A DNA stretch of 64,000 nt from Parietaria judaica. Its lineage: Eukaryota; Streptophyta; Magnoliopsida; Rosales; Urticaceae. The translations under genes and the position numbers were made by a program. Location: contig OX940861.1 of the NCBI GenBank assembly GCA_954871525.1, positions 36,407,201-36,471,200 on the forward strand. Reading direction: 5' to 3'. How positions within the stretch are numbered: position 1 is the first letter of the stretch; each line of letters starts with the position of its first letter. The notes beneath the pieces are model-generated. The model did not search any database, had not been told where the DNA came from, and saw only the letters and a list, made by a program, of their open reading frames with translations. Positions 36,881-48,825 of this stretch are shown here, one piece after another.

Positions 36881-37382
36881 CAAAATATTACTGTATTTTG
36901 ATTGATTGACTTTCTCTTACTAATATAAATAAATACTCCGCTAACTCAAAAATTAAAAAATTAAAAAAATCAGATATTATTGTTAATGACTCTTGAGTTT
37001 TACTTATAGTTAGTCCATTTTTACTTTCTTGTGGGTGAAAATCCTACATCAAAGTTTTATGGTTTGGATTTAAGTATTTTCATATTTGGTGTTGTACCAA
37101 TATTGTTAGAATTGACATTTTTATATAAGAAATACATTTCATGAAAAGAATAGTAAAATATTGTTATGAATCCATCATCGGTAGAACCGTAGAGGTAAAA
37201 AATATGTACTTTTACCGATTTCCAACAAGTACTAATGTTTTGTTTTACGGATAGAAACACATATTTTTATTTTGGTTTTAGAAAAAAAAATATTATAGAA
37301 TAGAACATAACTGATATAATAATAAATTATTTTAGTCGTAGTTTAGAATAGCTTGGTTTTACAGGTATGTTGACTCCCGATG
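36881..37382. other. Intergenic AT-rich stretch
   Basis: No gene, RNA or recognisable repeat was found in this segment between the SINE and the small hAT element. Confidence 0.6.
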
Positions 37383-37390
37383 GTAAATAT

Positions 37391-38276
37391 CAAGGTTCCG
37401 AAAATCGCGAAAATCGAGCGATTATCGTTCGATTAATCGAAGAAATGGTGTTCTCGGTAACTTATCTCTAGTAATCGCTGCCGTTTTATACTTTTCGAAA
37501 TTTTTCGAACCGAAAACTTTGGTACTTATCGCTGCAACTTTTCAAGAGCAAAATAACGATAATCTGAGGACTTTTTGTCCAAATTTGGGTAAGTTCGAAA
37601 ATTTTGATATCATTGTGGCAAAAGTACATATGTTTAGGAAATTGTTGATTTGAGTTAGTTACTCGAATATTTTGGTGTAATTTCGTTTTATAAAATTGTA
37701 TATAATTTTAAAACTAATCGGTTTGCATAATTTTTTTTAATTTGAAGTTTTTCTGAATTGTGATATCATTGTGGCAAAAGTACATATGTTTCGGAAATTG
37801 TTGATTTGAGCTAGTTACTCGAATATTTTGGTGTAATTTCGTTTTATAAAATTGTATATAATTTTAAAACTAATCGGTTTGCATATTTTTTTTTTAATTT
37901 GAAGTTTTTCTGAATTGTGATATCATTGTGGCAAAAGTACTTATGTTTCGGAAATTGTTGATTTGAGCTAGTTACATTAGTATGAGACTTGGTTTGTGGC
38001 TTATATATTATATTTCGTATGAGACTTTTATGTTTATATTTTGTGACATTAGTATTTTATGTTATGTTTTTAGTGTAAAATATGTGTGACATTTTTTTAT
38101 TGGTTTTCCATCGATAAATCCATCGATAAACGATTTATCCATCGATAAGTTCGATAAGTTTCGATAACGGCAAACGATAATTTTTATAGGTTTTCCGTCG
38201 ATAAATCCATCGGCAAACGATTAATCCATCGATAACGGCAAACGATTTATCGGCCAAAACGGCATTTTGATCCTTG
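37391..38276. mobile_element. Small non-autonomous hAT element
   Basis: It starts CAAGGTTCCGAAAAT and ends with the inverse of CAAGGATCAAAATGCCG. An exact 8-bp direct repeat, GTAAATAT, flanks it at 37383-37390 and 38277-38284. Inside, a 160-bp unit containing GATATCATTGTGGCAAAAGTAC is repeated about 2.5 times (37608-37985). The right third is packed with CGATAA words. It has no transposase, so it is a defective or MITE-like hAT element. Confidence 0.88.
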
Positions 38277-38284
38277 GTAAATAT

Positions 38285-39968
38285 AAGTATTTGAATTTCT
38301 GTATAATCATATGGGAAAAGTAGGACCGTTTAAGAAAAAAAAAACATTTTGAAAATTAAAATGATCGATTATGATCGAAAAATAAAAAACCTTATAAATT
38401 AACGATGAGTCTTGCTTATAATGTCGGACATCAAGCTCTTAGTGATTCTCTTGAGTGAACGTGTGTCTAATTCTTCGTCTGCATATGATATTTATAACCT
38501 TCAAATCTTTTCGTTGGAATTCATGGAAATTTGGGGTCGCATCTCCGAGCTGACTAATCATCCAGCTGACACGTACTCCACGACTGCGTTCTTTCTGCCG
38601 AGCTGGAGCTTTGACCAAATAGAGTCATTGTGAATTTGACTTCGTGTGCCTTGTCTTCTGCTTGATTTGATCCGGACAGGATTTATGACGATTCTGCCCG
38701 TCATTCTAGTCATTTTAGCTTCTGTTAGTGGGCTTTATTATTGCCAGTTGCTTTGATTGGGCTGGGCTTTTGAATACTTTAATATTCTTTTGAACTTTTA
38801 ATTTGTTTTATTACGAATTTAATTAATTCATAACTTGTACGACATGTCGTCTTTAATAAAAACGACGAATTTGTACATTAACAACTATTATCAGTTTATC
38901 ATAAGACGAAACAGTTTCTAGTAGAATTTCTATCGGTAGGCCCTGTTGAAAAACTTGTAACACAAGTTAATGTGAAATTTGGTAGCACTTGATTTTCCTC
39001 CTTATCTAGAGTATCAGATGGATATATGACAAGAGTTTGGTAGTGTTTATATACCAAATATTTGTGGAAGAGATATGACTCACACAATTGTACCACCACC
39101 ACACACGCGTGCGTGTTGCGGTGAGGTGTTCTTCTACAAACATAATTACTTTTGCCGAAGTTTAATTGATATTTTTGTCGTAATTAAAACTATAAATACT
39201 TTTTGCCGAAATTAATTAACTACGAAAATGTTTTTTTTTTTTTGTGATGTCTATAACGTACATATTTTGAGTCTATAAATAACGAGCTCCGGTTTACAAT
39301 TTTCTCATCTCAAAATTGTAGAGCTTTAGTTTATATAGTATAGTTTCCGAGCAATATAATTCCTAGGGTTTGAATGATTCCGATCGTTTCCGAGTGCACG
39401 GAACGGTCGAGACAGAGAGAGATTCTGGGCTGTTTTATCTTAGGGTAACGGGACAATATCGAATTGCGAGCACCGAGGCTGAGCCGCGAAACGCCTTAAA
39501 GAGAACGACCTAGTCTGGGACTCAGCCGTCCCGACGTTTCTCTGCTAACCTATGTGTGTGCAGGTACCGAAATTTTATTCTACGCAGCGACGACGTAAAC
39601 TCAGGCGATAACAGTTTCAAATCTAGATATTGTTCGGTCGCTGACATTTTTTCGAACCCGGTTGAGACTAACCCGGTGCGATCCGAATTTGCAAAATCGG
39701 CACCGGCGCATGCTAAACGTTTCGACCCGACCCGACCCGGACAGAGGTATATGCAGAGATCACGCGGGGCATTGCCACGAGGATTCCCATGTGTCCACCT
39801 TTTTGCTCCCACTCACTCTCCCACACCCAAACCCTCTCTCCTTCCCTTCCATTCCAATTCACTCTACCTCATCAACCGCCATTGAAGCACCTCTCCTCTT
39901 CTTCTTCGTCGTCGCTTCGTTTTATTTAATTGAAACCTCCGAGAATCGGAATTCATCGATCGGGTCTC
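38285..39968. other. Intergenic region and promoter of the 213-aa conserved gene
   Basis: An open stretch at 38412-38633 (73 codons) is not recognised and is probably chance. From about 39300 the GC content rises; CT-rich sequence at 39810-39950 directly before the start codon looks like a 5' leader. Nothing else is evident. Confidence 0.45.
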
Positions 39969-41970
39969 ATGGGTAAGAAGAGGAAGTCCGCGGCGACGAG
40001 CCTCGACGAGGTCGATCGGACCATGTACGCCTCCTTCTGCAGCGCCGCCAACTCCCTCTCTCAGCTCTACACGCAGGCCATGAACCACCAGAAGCTCTCC
40101 CTCCAAGCCGGCGAGCGCCATGGCCTAGTCAGTCTCTTCATTGTTTGATTGTATATTTTTTTGAGGATCGGATCGGATTGAAATGAATAGTTGTGTTCGC
40201 ATTATTATCTCGACTTCTTAGGCTTCTAGGTTGGCCTTGTTGCTTGCTTTTAGTGGTGGGAATGAATTGGTTTTCATTTTCTTCGATTTGCGAATTTCTG
40301 AAAAGGAACTTCCTTAGTTGAAAAAAGTTCTTTGATTGAAGAGAAGATAGAGTTTGGAACGTGGCTAGTAATGTAATGTAGTTCAAGTTCGACCATTGGA
40401 AGTTATGAACTTTAAGTTCGGCTGCGTATATGTTTACGTGAAGATGTTTGATTACTCTTTCGAGAAGATTTTCGATAATTTCGACTCCGAGACAAAAAGA
40501 TTAGGAAAAATATCGATGAAAACGTGAAGCACGGTATATAGAAGTGAGTAAAGTGGCACGAGTCTCCTAATATCGATTGCATAGTACACCCGCCGTGCTT
40601 AACTATGTTTTGAGGGCGAAATCGCACTATTTAAGTGATGATCAGAATATTTTAATTTTGATTGTTGGGTGGTTTTGTTTCTCAAGTTATGTGTTTGTAA
40701 ATAATTTTTGTTGTTTCCCCTTTGTGTATGACTTCTTGTCTTTCACTGATTGTTGCGTTTTCCTGTTTCCCACGTTCTGTAGTAATAGGGACTTACATAG
40801 ATACCGATACTTACGCTTTGGCTCGCCCCTTTGCTCTTTATAAGTGCTTTGTAATGAGATCAAGGGTCTATTATCCTCCTCTGATTGTTTCTGATGCCAT
40901 CAAGTAAATGTGTTAGTAAATTTTTTGGTTGAATACTTTGAATATTTATTCTGAAATTTAGAATCTCGGTATGCTTAAATACTAACCCCGTAGTTGGGCT
41001 GTGCGTTCCTCATGTGCTCTTGCTTTTATTTTTTTAGGAAAAACTTTATACGTGGATCTGCAGACAACAAGAAGGAGGATCAAGAGTACAGACCGATGAT
41101 ATACTTAATTATATTCAAGTTCGTTATCCGTCCTTCCTGATATGTAAATGCTTAGCTGATATATTTATGATTGACTTCTTAGTTACTGAACATAATTAAT
41201 TCCATTGGTCTCTGATCGACATGTTCTTTCAACTCTTCCATTGCAGCGATGAAATTTCAATAAACTTAATTGTCAACTTATGGTTACTATTTCCTTTGAG
41301 TGATCCGGTTCTAAATAATTTTAATCCAATACTCTGTTATATAACTTGTATACCTGTTTCCGTTGTTCAAACAATCTTATTCAATCTCTGCTTGCATAAC
41401 GGGAAAATCATAATCAACGCAAGTGTCTGTTGCATCGATAGATTTTAATCCCTTTAATTGCCAAGTGATGGATATTGGTTCTACATTTTATCCTATTATC
41501 AGATTTTCTAAAAAGTAAATTTCATCCATTTCGTTGTATATATCGCTCATTTTCTTCGTTTTATACAGAACGAGCTGGACTATTGTGGAGACGATCTATC
41601 AATGTCCTCGAGATTCCCTGGTCAACAGCCACAAGCCCCTATGAATCTTTCAAACTCCGGATTCCCAGTATCTTCCAGCCTGTCGGTTCCACAGAGTGTC
41701 GGACACGGAATCCGTTCTGAGCACTCCGAGCACCACCACCCGAAGAACACAGTGTTCTCCAACGCCTTGTCGAGCCCAGTTCGCCGGAGCCTCCAACACT
41801 ACCACATCGCTCAGGGAGGAGGAGGGTTCGGTCTGAGCACCGGAAACGGGTCACGCAGCACTGAACCCGGCTTCCTCCATACACAAACCCGGGATCCGAA
41901 TCCTCCGAGCTCCAACGATTCTTTGATGGATATGCGCTCGGATAGTCCGGCTTATGATTCTAGCTTCTGA
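39969..41970 (+). CDS. Conserved plant protein of unknown function (213 aa)
   Basis: Three exons (39969-40127, 41038-41118, 41569-41970) give a 213-residue protein. The first donor is CTA|GTCAGT, weaker than usual, but the join HGL-EKLYTWI matches what I recall of plant homologues. The N-terminal 80 residues (basic MGKKRKS start, then LDEVDRTMYASFCSAANSLS, YTQAMNHQKLS) are the best conserved part and are helical in character. The rest is Ser/Pro/Gly-rich, with the conserved block KNTVFSNALSSPVRRSLQHY, a short DSLMDM motif and an acidic end. No known enzyme domain is seen. The basic start suggests a nuclear location, which is an inference. Confidence 0.85.
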
Positions 41971-42396
41971 AGTTTCCAGTTCCTGCATATATGGGATTTT
42001 GGCGATAATGTTATTCGGGTGGTTTTGTTTTTCGTCATGGTCTTGTTTTTGGCTTATAAACTCTGGTTTTGTCTGTATATTTTTTTTTCATCTTTTTCAC
42101 ATTCTCTATCTACATGACAAGACTGGACGGCCTCATAATGTGCTTAATAAAAGTGTTATTTTAGGGCTTTACTACCCGAAATTCGGTGCGGTTTTTGGTA
42201 TATCGCAATTCGGTAGCAACAGAATGTGGTAAATAATTTTGTATGAATATAAAGAGATTCTATTGTGTTGAGTATTTTTAAAGTCATTTTGGTAAAATTT
42301 CAAAGATTAGACACAATCTCACGCACTGGCCATTGTGTGCACTTGAAAGAAGTTGCATTTTCATAAGTTGTAACTGACTTTTCATATTTTATCTTT

Positions 42397-42595
42397 GATT
42401 TTTTTTTTTTTTTAATGGGTGACCCTATCGGCCAAGCTTACAATGCACTATCGCATTAATTACTAGATATATTCAAGTGTAAGAACATGTGGCACTATTG
42501 ACCAAGTTTACTTATATAAATGGGGTACTTATTTGTCTCATATAGTTTTTAACCCGTGACCTCTTGAGGTGTAGTGAACTTACTACTGAGCCAAA
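42397..42595 (-). repeat. Full-length tRNA-derived SINE copy (empty-site reference)
   Basis: On the minus strand it has an A-box-like TTGGCTCAGTAGTAAG, a B-box-like GGTCACGGGTTAAAAAC, a body, and a poly(A) tail (poly-T at 42399-42415 on the plus strand). It is uninterrupted at the place where the copy at 22786/36621 carries the hAT and Mutator-like elements (here AAGTGTAAGAACATGTGGC). Confidence 0.8.
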
Positions 42596-42599
42596 ACAA

Positions 42600-43330
42600 A
42601 CTTGGTTGAATTTCTTTAGTTAAAAACCAAACAGTTTTGACTTGTATTGTAGTTAAAATTTAAGCAATCCAATACAGAAACAAATGTCACCGCAATTAAA
42701 TTAAAATTTTGAATTTTGTACTTAAGCTTTAAAATGAGAGAAAGATCTATATTTTCATATATATATGTTTTGCAAAATGCAATCGATAAAGGAGGCTTCA
42801 TAGAAGAAAAATAAATAAAAGAAGGGACTATCCCTATCTAATCTATCTCCCTTTAAATAATTATTACAACCCCCTTTTTCAATTCCTCCGCGACTTATTT
42901 TTCTTCCTCTCCAGATCGGAGATTCTCCCACTTTCGCCGGAAGAGAAGATCCACCTTCTTCATCATCAGGTTTCTTCTCTATTTGATCTGAATTCCAACT
43001 TCAAACTACAAGCTTCGGATTGGATTTCCGACTTCAACTTGCTATTTCTGGAGATATCAAATCTATGTTTTCCACCAATGCCTGCCTGAGCTGAGAGTGA
43101 GAGCTCTTTTTATGCTCGGGACGCCGAATCTACCAGTCACTCTTTAACTTCCATTGGGAGTAATGTAATGAGATCCCTTTCGATTTTTATTTTGTGATCC
43201 AAGAAGAACACTCCTGGATTTCGATGAGATCTTATGTTTTGATTGATTTCTCATGTAATGGACGATTGAAAACAGGTGGGTGAGAGGTGTGTATAGAAGA
43301 CGGTCGTCGGTGCCCAGATGAGCAGAGCCG
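42600..43330. other. Intergenic region and leader of the 207-aa conserved gene
   Basis: After the SINE the sequence is AT-rich to about 42880. CT-rich sequence at 42880-43000 (including CTTCATCATCAG|GTTTC, a possible leader donor) and ACAG|GTGGG near 43276 suggest a spliced 5' leader for the next gene. No coding sequence is seen. Confidence 0.45.
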
Positions 43331-45032
43331 ATGTTATTGGCAGTAGAAGGAGGAGGTTTCTTCTCTTCTTCGGCCTCCGGGTATAGCAAAGGCCTCACCC
43401 TTCTCCTCCTGGGCCACAAGACCGACGACAAACCCATGAGAGTGTCGCCGTGGAACCACTACCGCTTGGTTGACCAAGACCCCGACCCCGACCGCCAGCT
43501 GGCGCCCGCAAAGAGCCGACTCGCCCGCGGGTGCGCCTCCTTCGTCTGCTTCGGCCGCTCTTCCGCCGGGCCCGACGCCCCGTCGCCTCTCAAAGTTGGC
43601 CCCGCCCAGCAGCCCGATGCGCTGCCGGAGTCCCATGAGCCCGATAAGAGCAACGATCATAATCCCGACCGTGACGTGGATACCGCCGCAATCAAGGTTT
43701 CTCTGAAAAGTAGCTTGAAGAAACCGTTGCACAGCGCGGTTTCGGCTTATGTTCAGAGCGGTGCTGAGTCTGGAGGGCTCGGTGAGGAGGGTAGTGATAA
43801 AGCCGGTCTCACGGAACGGAGGAAAGTTCGATGGACGGATTCTTGCGGGACCGAACTTACGGAGATCAAGGAATTCGAGCCCAGGTATGTTATTGTTCAA
43901 TCCTTACTCTCTGTAATATCCATATTATTAATGTCATTAAAATGTATTTTCTTTCATTAGGATTGATAAAAGAGTGTCTAAGCAGGCGCGAACATTAGGG
44001 TTAGCCCGCTGTCTTGTTTAATTAGTCGAAAATTTCTCGTGAACATCATTAGGAGAGTTTTCCGATTAGACCCGGGTTTCGTTTACCGTAAAAGCGTTCT
44101 TTGTTTCTCTTGAAATTCTATTCCGGGTCCTATCTCTCCTTTATTTTATTTTATTTATTTTCTGTTTTACTATGTTCATGTGAGCTTTTGATTTATGAGC
44201 ATAAGTGGGATTTATGCAAAGGCCTTAAAGTTGTAAACTTTTTTATTGTTAATATGTTACCAATCATAATGTCTTCTTTTTCATACATTTAATCTGAACT
44301 CTATAAAGCTTTGGACAATGCATGTGAGTAGTATTATCTGAGCCACGCGTAATGTGGTCCAAAAATACTTAATCATATAGTCGTTATCTGATTTACGTTT
44401 CCAAATGTTGGTCTTTTAATAAAGAAAGGCATTTAAGCTTCATTCATAAAAGACAATATGTGTAGGAAAGATCAGTCTAGGAATCGTTATTTCTTTTTCA
44501 TTTAATATTTTTGTATCAGTCTTTAATGTGTAATTCAAATTCTATAAAATTTCGAGTTTTTAATGGGTTTAAATGCTTGCTCAGTTCTGCTTAAAAAGTT
44601 GGTGGCTAATAAGTATTTGTTGTCTTGTAAATAATATCATATGAATAATCGTACACTTTGTGCTTTGAATCTAAGTATTTATTTAGACATGGAGCTTGAA
44701 GTGTGGTGTTATAGATTTTGTTCTTGACCAGTGTTACAATCGTATTAATCTTATTGTCGGAAAATTCTTGTGTTATGTCGGAATTTCGTCATCACCCTAT
44801 TGATCTTACTGGCAACACCGCGTAAAAACCAAAACTTGTTGCAGAAAGTAGCGATTCTGGACTTGGAGAACTTATGTTATGCATTTTATTTTGGATTCAG
44901 AAATATGTTTTCGTACTCTGCGTGTAGTGATTTCTCACCTTCAAATTTTGTTCCTTTGGCAGCGAAGTGGATTTCTCAGATGACGATTTCGAAAACGGGA
45001 CTGAAAGAAGTTGTTCATGTTCAATCATGTAG
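43331..45032 (+). CDS. Conserved plant protein of unknown function with a CaaX-like end (207 aa)
   Basis: Two exons (43331-43884 and 44963-45032) join in phase (CCAG|GTATG and GCAG|CGAAG) to give 207 residues. The start MLLAVEGGGFFSSSASGYSK and the block RGCASFVCFGR are what I remember as conserved in a plant-only family of unknown function. The middle is rich in Pro, Asp and Ser, followed by TLKSSLKKP-like and ERRKVRWTD motifs. The last residues are ERSCSCSIM. CSIM fits a CaaX box with Met last, which favours farnesylation, and the Cys two residues upstream could be palmitoylated. Membrane attachment is therefore likely but not shown. Confidence 0.85.
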
Positions 45033-46086
45033 TTTGGATTCTCTCTTACCACTTGGCTCAGTCTCTCCTTGAGAAGGTCCGAAACGGAATCACTTGGTTC
45101 ATTCTTCCTTGAAGCTTGTTAGACCTTTTCCGAGTTGAAGAGATATCAGGCTAGCGACTGAAACAAATACAGAATCGGGTTTTTGACCCGATTGGAAAAA
45201 ATGCCACGGCCAGAAGCTCCGTTTCTTTGAGGGATAATCGTCTCGTGGGACTGATAAATTTATGTCTATATTTTGGTTTCCAATTTTGTCCTTTGGGTTG
45301 CTCATTGTTTCATTTTGTTTATTTGCTTATTTTATGATTTTGTGTGAACGCTGTATTCTTCATTGATTTCTTCATAGTTGTGTTGATTTTTTTATCATAT
45401 GCTTTTATTGCTATCACTTTGCTCTCTTCATCTTCATCTTCATCTTCAAGAACAGAGCAGAAAAAACAATAATTATTTATGGTACCAAAAACTTATATGC
45501 GGAACATAAAATTGATACAGGGATATTTATGGCACAAATATCTAATCTTGCAAATTATTTTTTGAAGGAACTAATAGGAAATTATTTTTTGGAAAATGTA
45601 GTATAATATACATTATACAGTATGCAAATGCTCATCAAAGCAAAATTTGAAAATATGTTTCGTAACTTATTATAATATAAAATCTGGAATGGTAATGGTC
45701 ATGTAACGAAAATATATAATTAATCTATTCCTAATTATTAAGATCATTAAATGGTGTCACCACTGCTAATTTGTTTAAGCAATTCATCAACCGATCATTA
45801 AAAGTTTCTCATAATTTGTCTCATCAACTTCTCATAACCTTCACCTCATGACCAAATTAAACCGCTATATATATATTATTGCTTGAAAGACTAATGATCA
45901 ATATAGAAAAAAAAAAAAAAAAAACTCTTCAATTTCCAATGCACGACGTAACGTTCATTAGCGTTACGTACTGATCAGAGCATCTTCGTATCTATCTATC
46001 TATATATATATATAAAGCCTACATTTCAAGTCGAACAACAACATCTACACTCACAAACACCGAGAAAGATAATCAAATAGAAGAAG
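45033..46086. other. Intergenic region upstream of the EC1-like gene
   Basis: The first part is the 3' untranslated region of the preceding gene; no gene was found. A run of TATATATATATATAAAGCC at 46003-46019 is the likely TATA box of the EC1-like gene, about 70 bp before its start codon. Confidence 0.55.
46003..46019 (+). promoter_or_regulatory. TATA box of the EC1-like gene
   Basis: TATATATAAAGCC is followed after about 30 bp by a CAACAACATC leader, so transcription probably starts near 46035-46045. Confidence 0.6.
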
Positions 46087-46509
46087 ATGACTTCTCACGC
46101 TTCGAAGCTCATCTTCCTCGCAGCGCTAGTGGCCGTACTCGCCAGCGCTGCCTCGGCCGCGAGGCCGTCATTGACCGCCATGGTAGCGCATCGGCCGAGG
46201 GGCGAGAAGCTGGCAGCGAGGCTGAAGCTGGCGGGCGGGTGCTGGGAGTCACTGGTGGAGCTCCAAGCCTGCACCGGCGAGGTCCTCATCTTCTTCCTCG
46301 ACGGGGAGACCCACTTGGGGCCCGGCTGCTGCCGCGCCATCCGTGTCATCGGCGTGCAGTGCTGGCCTGCCATGTTCGCCTCGCTTGGGTTCACTGCCCA
46401 GGAGGTCGATGTGCTCCAGGGCTTCTGCGACGCCTCCCAGCCGCCGCGTCCACTCACGCTATCCCCGCTACCGTCTCCGTCGCCGTCGCCGTCTGTTCCA
46501 CATGCGTAG
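46087..46509 (+). CDS. EGG CELL-SECRETED 1-like protein (prolamin-like domain)
   Basis: This intronless gene encodes 140 residues. Residues 1-24 form a signal peptide (KLIFLAALVAVLASAASA). The mature part has six cysteines at 52, 62, 81, 82, 92 and 114 in the prolamin-like pattern, with GGCWESL, GPGCCRAIR and a C-terminal VLQGFC typical of the EC1 family. The tail is rich in Pro and Ser (PLPSPSPSPS). EC1 proteins are released by the egg cell when sperm arrive and activate sperm for gamete fusion. The coding region is much richer in GC than its surroundings, as is common for small intronless plant genes. Assignment to the family is firm; egg-cell expression is inferred. Confidence 0.92.
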   Translation: MTSHASKLIFLAALVAVLASAASAARPSLTAMVAHRPRGEKLAARLKLAGGCWESLVELQACTGEVLIFFLDGETHLGPGCCRAIRVIGVQCWPAMFASLGFTAQEVDVLQGFCDASQPPRPLTLSPLPSPSPSPSVPHA

Positions 46510-47482
46510 GTTATCTCTGCGGGGGATTGCGTAGCTATGGTCTTATGAACTTGTAGTCATATATCTACGGTCAACGGAGTCTATGTGTGTCGTGTGTTTT
46601 TAATGTTTGTTTAGTGTGTTCTTATGGTCGGGTTTGGTGATCATTACTGGCTTGTTTATTTGGGTTGTGTTTTTGTCGTTTTGAATCATGTTTGTCGTTT
46701 GTAGTCATGCATGTGAAAAACGACTGATTGGAATTCCCTATCTGTTTTCTTTCTCGCCAATTTCTCGTTATATTAATTATGTAAAGAATAAATATAAATT
46801 TATGGTACATAACAAAATATAAGAGCTTCCAGGGAGAGTAAAAAGCTCCCCAAGATCTTTAAATAATATTAAAAAAATATTAGAAATATAAGAGCACAAT
46901 AGATCATTACAATGTAATCCCAATTCGATGGGTTGAATTTTGTAATGAAAATTCCATTAAAATAGGGACTTCTTTATTTTTTTAATTAGTAACTAAACAT
47001 TGTAATAAATAGTTCTGCTTATAACGATTACATCCCGTAACAATCGATTATATTCAAGTGAACGGAGCATAATATCACGGAGTGTTAATAGGATTAGGAT
47101 CGTATAACAAAAAAAATAAAATTATCTCATCTAAATTTGTCACTAAAATTCATCACATACATGCGATTAAACTCATAAAATTAGATCGGCGCAATCAATT
47201 ATCAATTTTTAAAATTTTACAAAGATTCCCCGATTTACGGGTAGTATCTTCGAGAAACCGGTAACGGCCGTTGAATTTAGTTGAAGGAGAGTGTGTGTCA
47301 CGCGCCGAAGAAAGTCCAATGGGCGCGCGCCAAAGTAGAAAGAAAGAAAGAAACCACCCAATGCGAAAAACTTGGCGACATCTTATCCACAAACCCAACT
47401 TCCCTTTCTTCCTCATCTCTCTCTCTCTCTCCTTCGATTCTTCTGATAACACAATCACACCCACAAAACCCAGAAGAGAATA
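46510..47482. other. Intergenic region upstream of OHP2
   Basis: The AT-rich part to about 47230 contains the EC1-like 3' untranslated region and no gene. The stretch at 47390-47482, with CTCTCTCTCTCTCC, is probably the OHP2 leader. Confidence 0.5.
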
Positions 47483-48825
47483 ATGTCAGTGGCGACCTCA
47501 TTCACATACACTGTCAACAAGATCCCATCTTCACCCTCCTCTTCTACTTCTTCTTCTTCCTCCTCTCTGGTTCGGCTCTGCCCATCAGCCAAGCCCTTCG
47601 CCAGGAGGGCCTTCCATGTCGTGAGGAGCTCCCAGACCGAGGGCCCGATTAGGAGACCTTCCATGGCTCCCTCGCCCACTCCTCCGCTCAACAAGCCTCA
47701 GCCGCCGCCCGAGACGGCTCCGCCGGCGCCAGTTTCGGCCCCCGCGAAGCCGGTATCGGCGGCGTCGGTGACGGCGGATGACAAGAGCGTGGTGACGCTG
47801 GAGTTTCAGAGAGTGAAGGCGAAGGAGCTTCAGGAGTTCTTCAAGCAGAAGAAGGCGGAGGAGGCCAATCGGGGTCCTTTCTTCGGCTTCGTTGGGGATA
47901 ATGAAATCGGCAATGGAAGGTAATCAATTCATCACTCATCTTATCTATTCAAGATTGTGATACATATTTACATATGAATCTTCTACCGCTTAAACATATA
48001 AGTATATATTGTTGTGTTTCCTATTTAGAAAAAATATGTAACAAGGTATTTTAGATTTTTCACACGACTTGCGTATTTGGCTCAATGTATACGGAAAAGA
48101 GAAAGAGCGAGTTTGAGAGTGTACCCAAGAGTTCTTATTGAGATTGTAGTGTATCGAGATTTTCAAGCGGCAACTGGATGTAGCGAACCACCATAATAAT
48201 TTTAGTGTCAATTTCGTCTTTTGCCATTTTTATGTTTTTTCAATTCAGAGATTTGAGTCGAAAATCTTAATTAAATGCTATAAACACGTGAACGGTTAAA
48301 GTCCAAAGCCATTTCATTTGCGTTCCGTTTTAGAATGCAAGGCTTCACAGGCAAACCATTCAAGGTAAAAGAATAGAATCCCCGGGTTCGGTCCCGGGTA
48401 CTTGTTCATTGGTATTAATGTGCCTCAAAAGGAGTTCGAGTTCTTTCTCAAACTCGTTGGAACCCCAGTTTCTCTATAAAATCCGCCCCGCCACTAAGAA
48501 AAAAACATGTTTATGTGTTTTGGCTACAATGAGATTTATGATTGACTGGCCAAAATCCATTACACGTCCTTAGATGACAAAACCAAAGGATGAAACAACA
48601 ATGAAAGGCTTATTGCAGCTTGAATTTCCAAACCTGCAAAATCCCAAATCGATTCGTATTCTCGCCTGTAATGGCGTTGTGACTTGTTTAAAATGTCGGT
48701 TCGGTTGCAGATGGGCAATGTTCGGTTTCGCGGTTGGATTGCTGACGGAGTTCGCGACCGGTTCCGACCTCGTGGATCAAGTGAAGATCCTCCTCTCCAA
48801 TTTCGGCATAGTAGATCTCGAATGA
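47483..48825 (+). CDS. OHP2: One-helix protein 2, light-harvesting-like protein of the thylakoid
   Basis: Two exons (47483-47919 and 48711-48825) give 183 residues; Arabidopsis OHP2 has 172. The N-terminus is Ser-rich and without acidic residues, a chloroplast transit peptide of about 45 residues, followed by the conserved SQTEGPIRRPS. A Pro/Ala-rich linker leads to VTLEFQRVKAKELQEFFKQK. Exon 2 supplies the single membrane helix with the chlorophyll-binding ENxxNGRWAM-type motif (NEIGNGRWAMFGFAVG) and the conserved end LVDQVKILLSNFGIVDLE. OHP2 works with OHP1 and HCF244 in building the photosystem II reaction centre and binds pigments. The splice site falls inside the Arg codon of the RW motif. 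The gene appears intact. Confidence 0.95.
48330..48510 (+). repeat. Possible SINE remnant in the OHP2 intron
   Basis: The string CCCCGGGTTCGGTCCCGGG resembles a polymerase III B box, and the segment ends in an A-rich run near 48505. No clear A box is visible upstream. This is tentative. Confidence 0.3.

Noticed and set aside
38412..38633. 73-codon open frame
   Set aside because: No homology recognised, no splice or promoter context, and the length is expected by chance.
48370..48400. tRNA gene suggested by GGTTCGGTCCCGGG
   Set aside because: No acceptor stem, D arm or anticodon arm can be formed around it.
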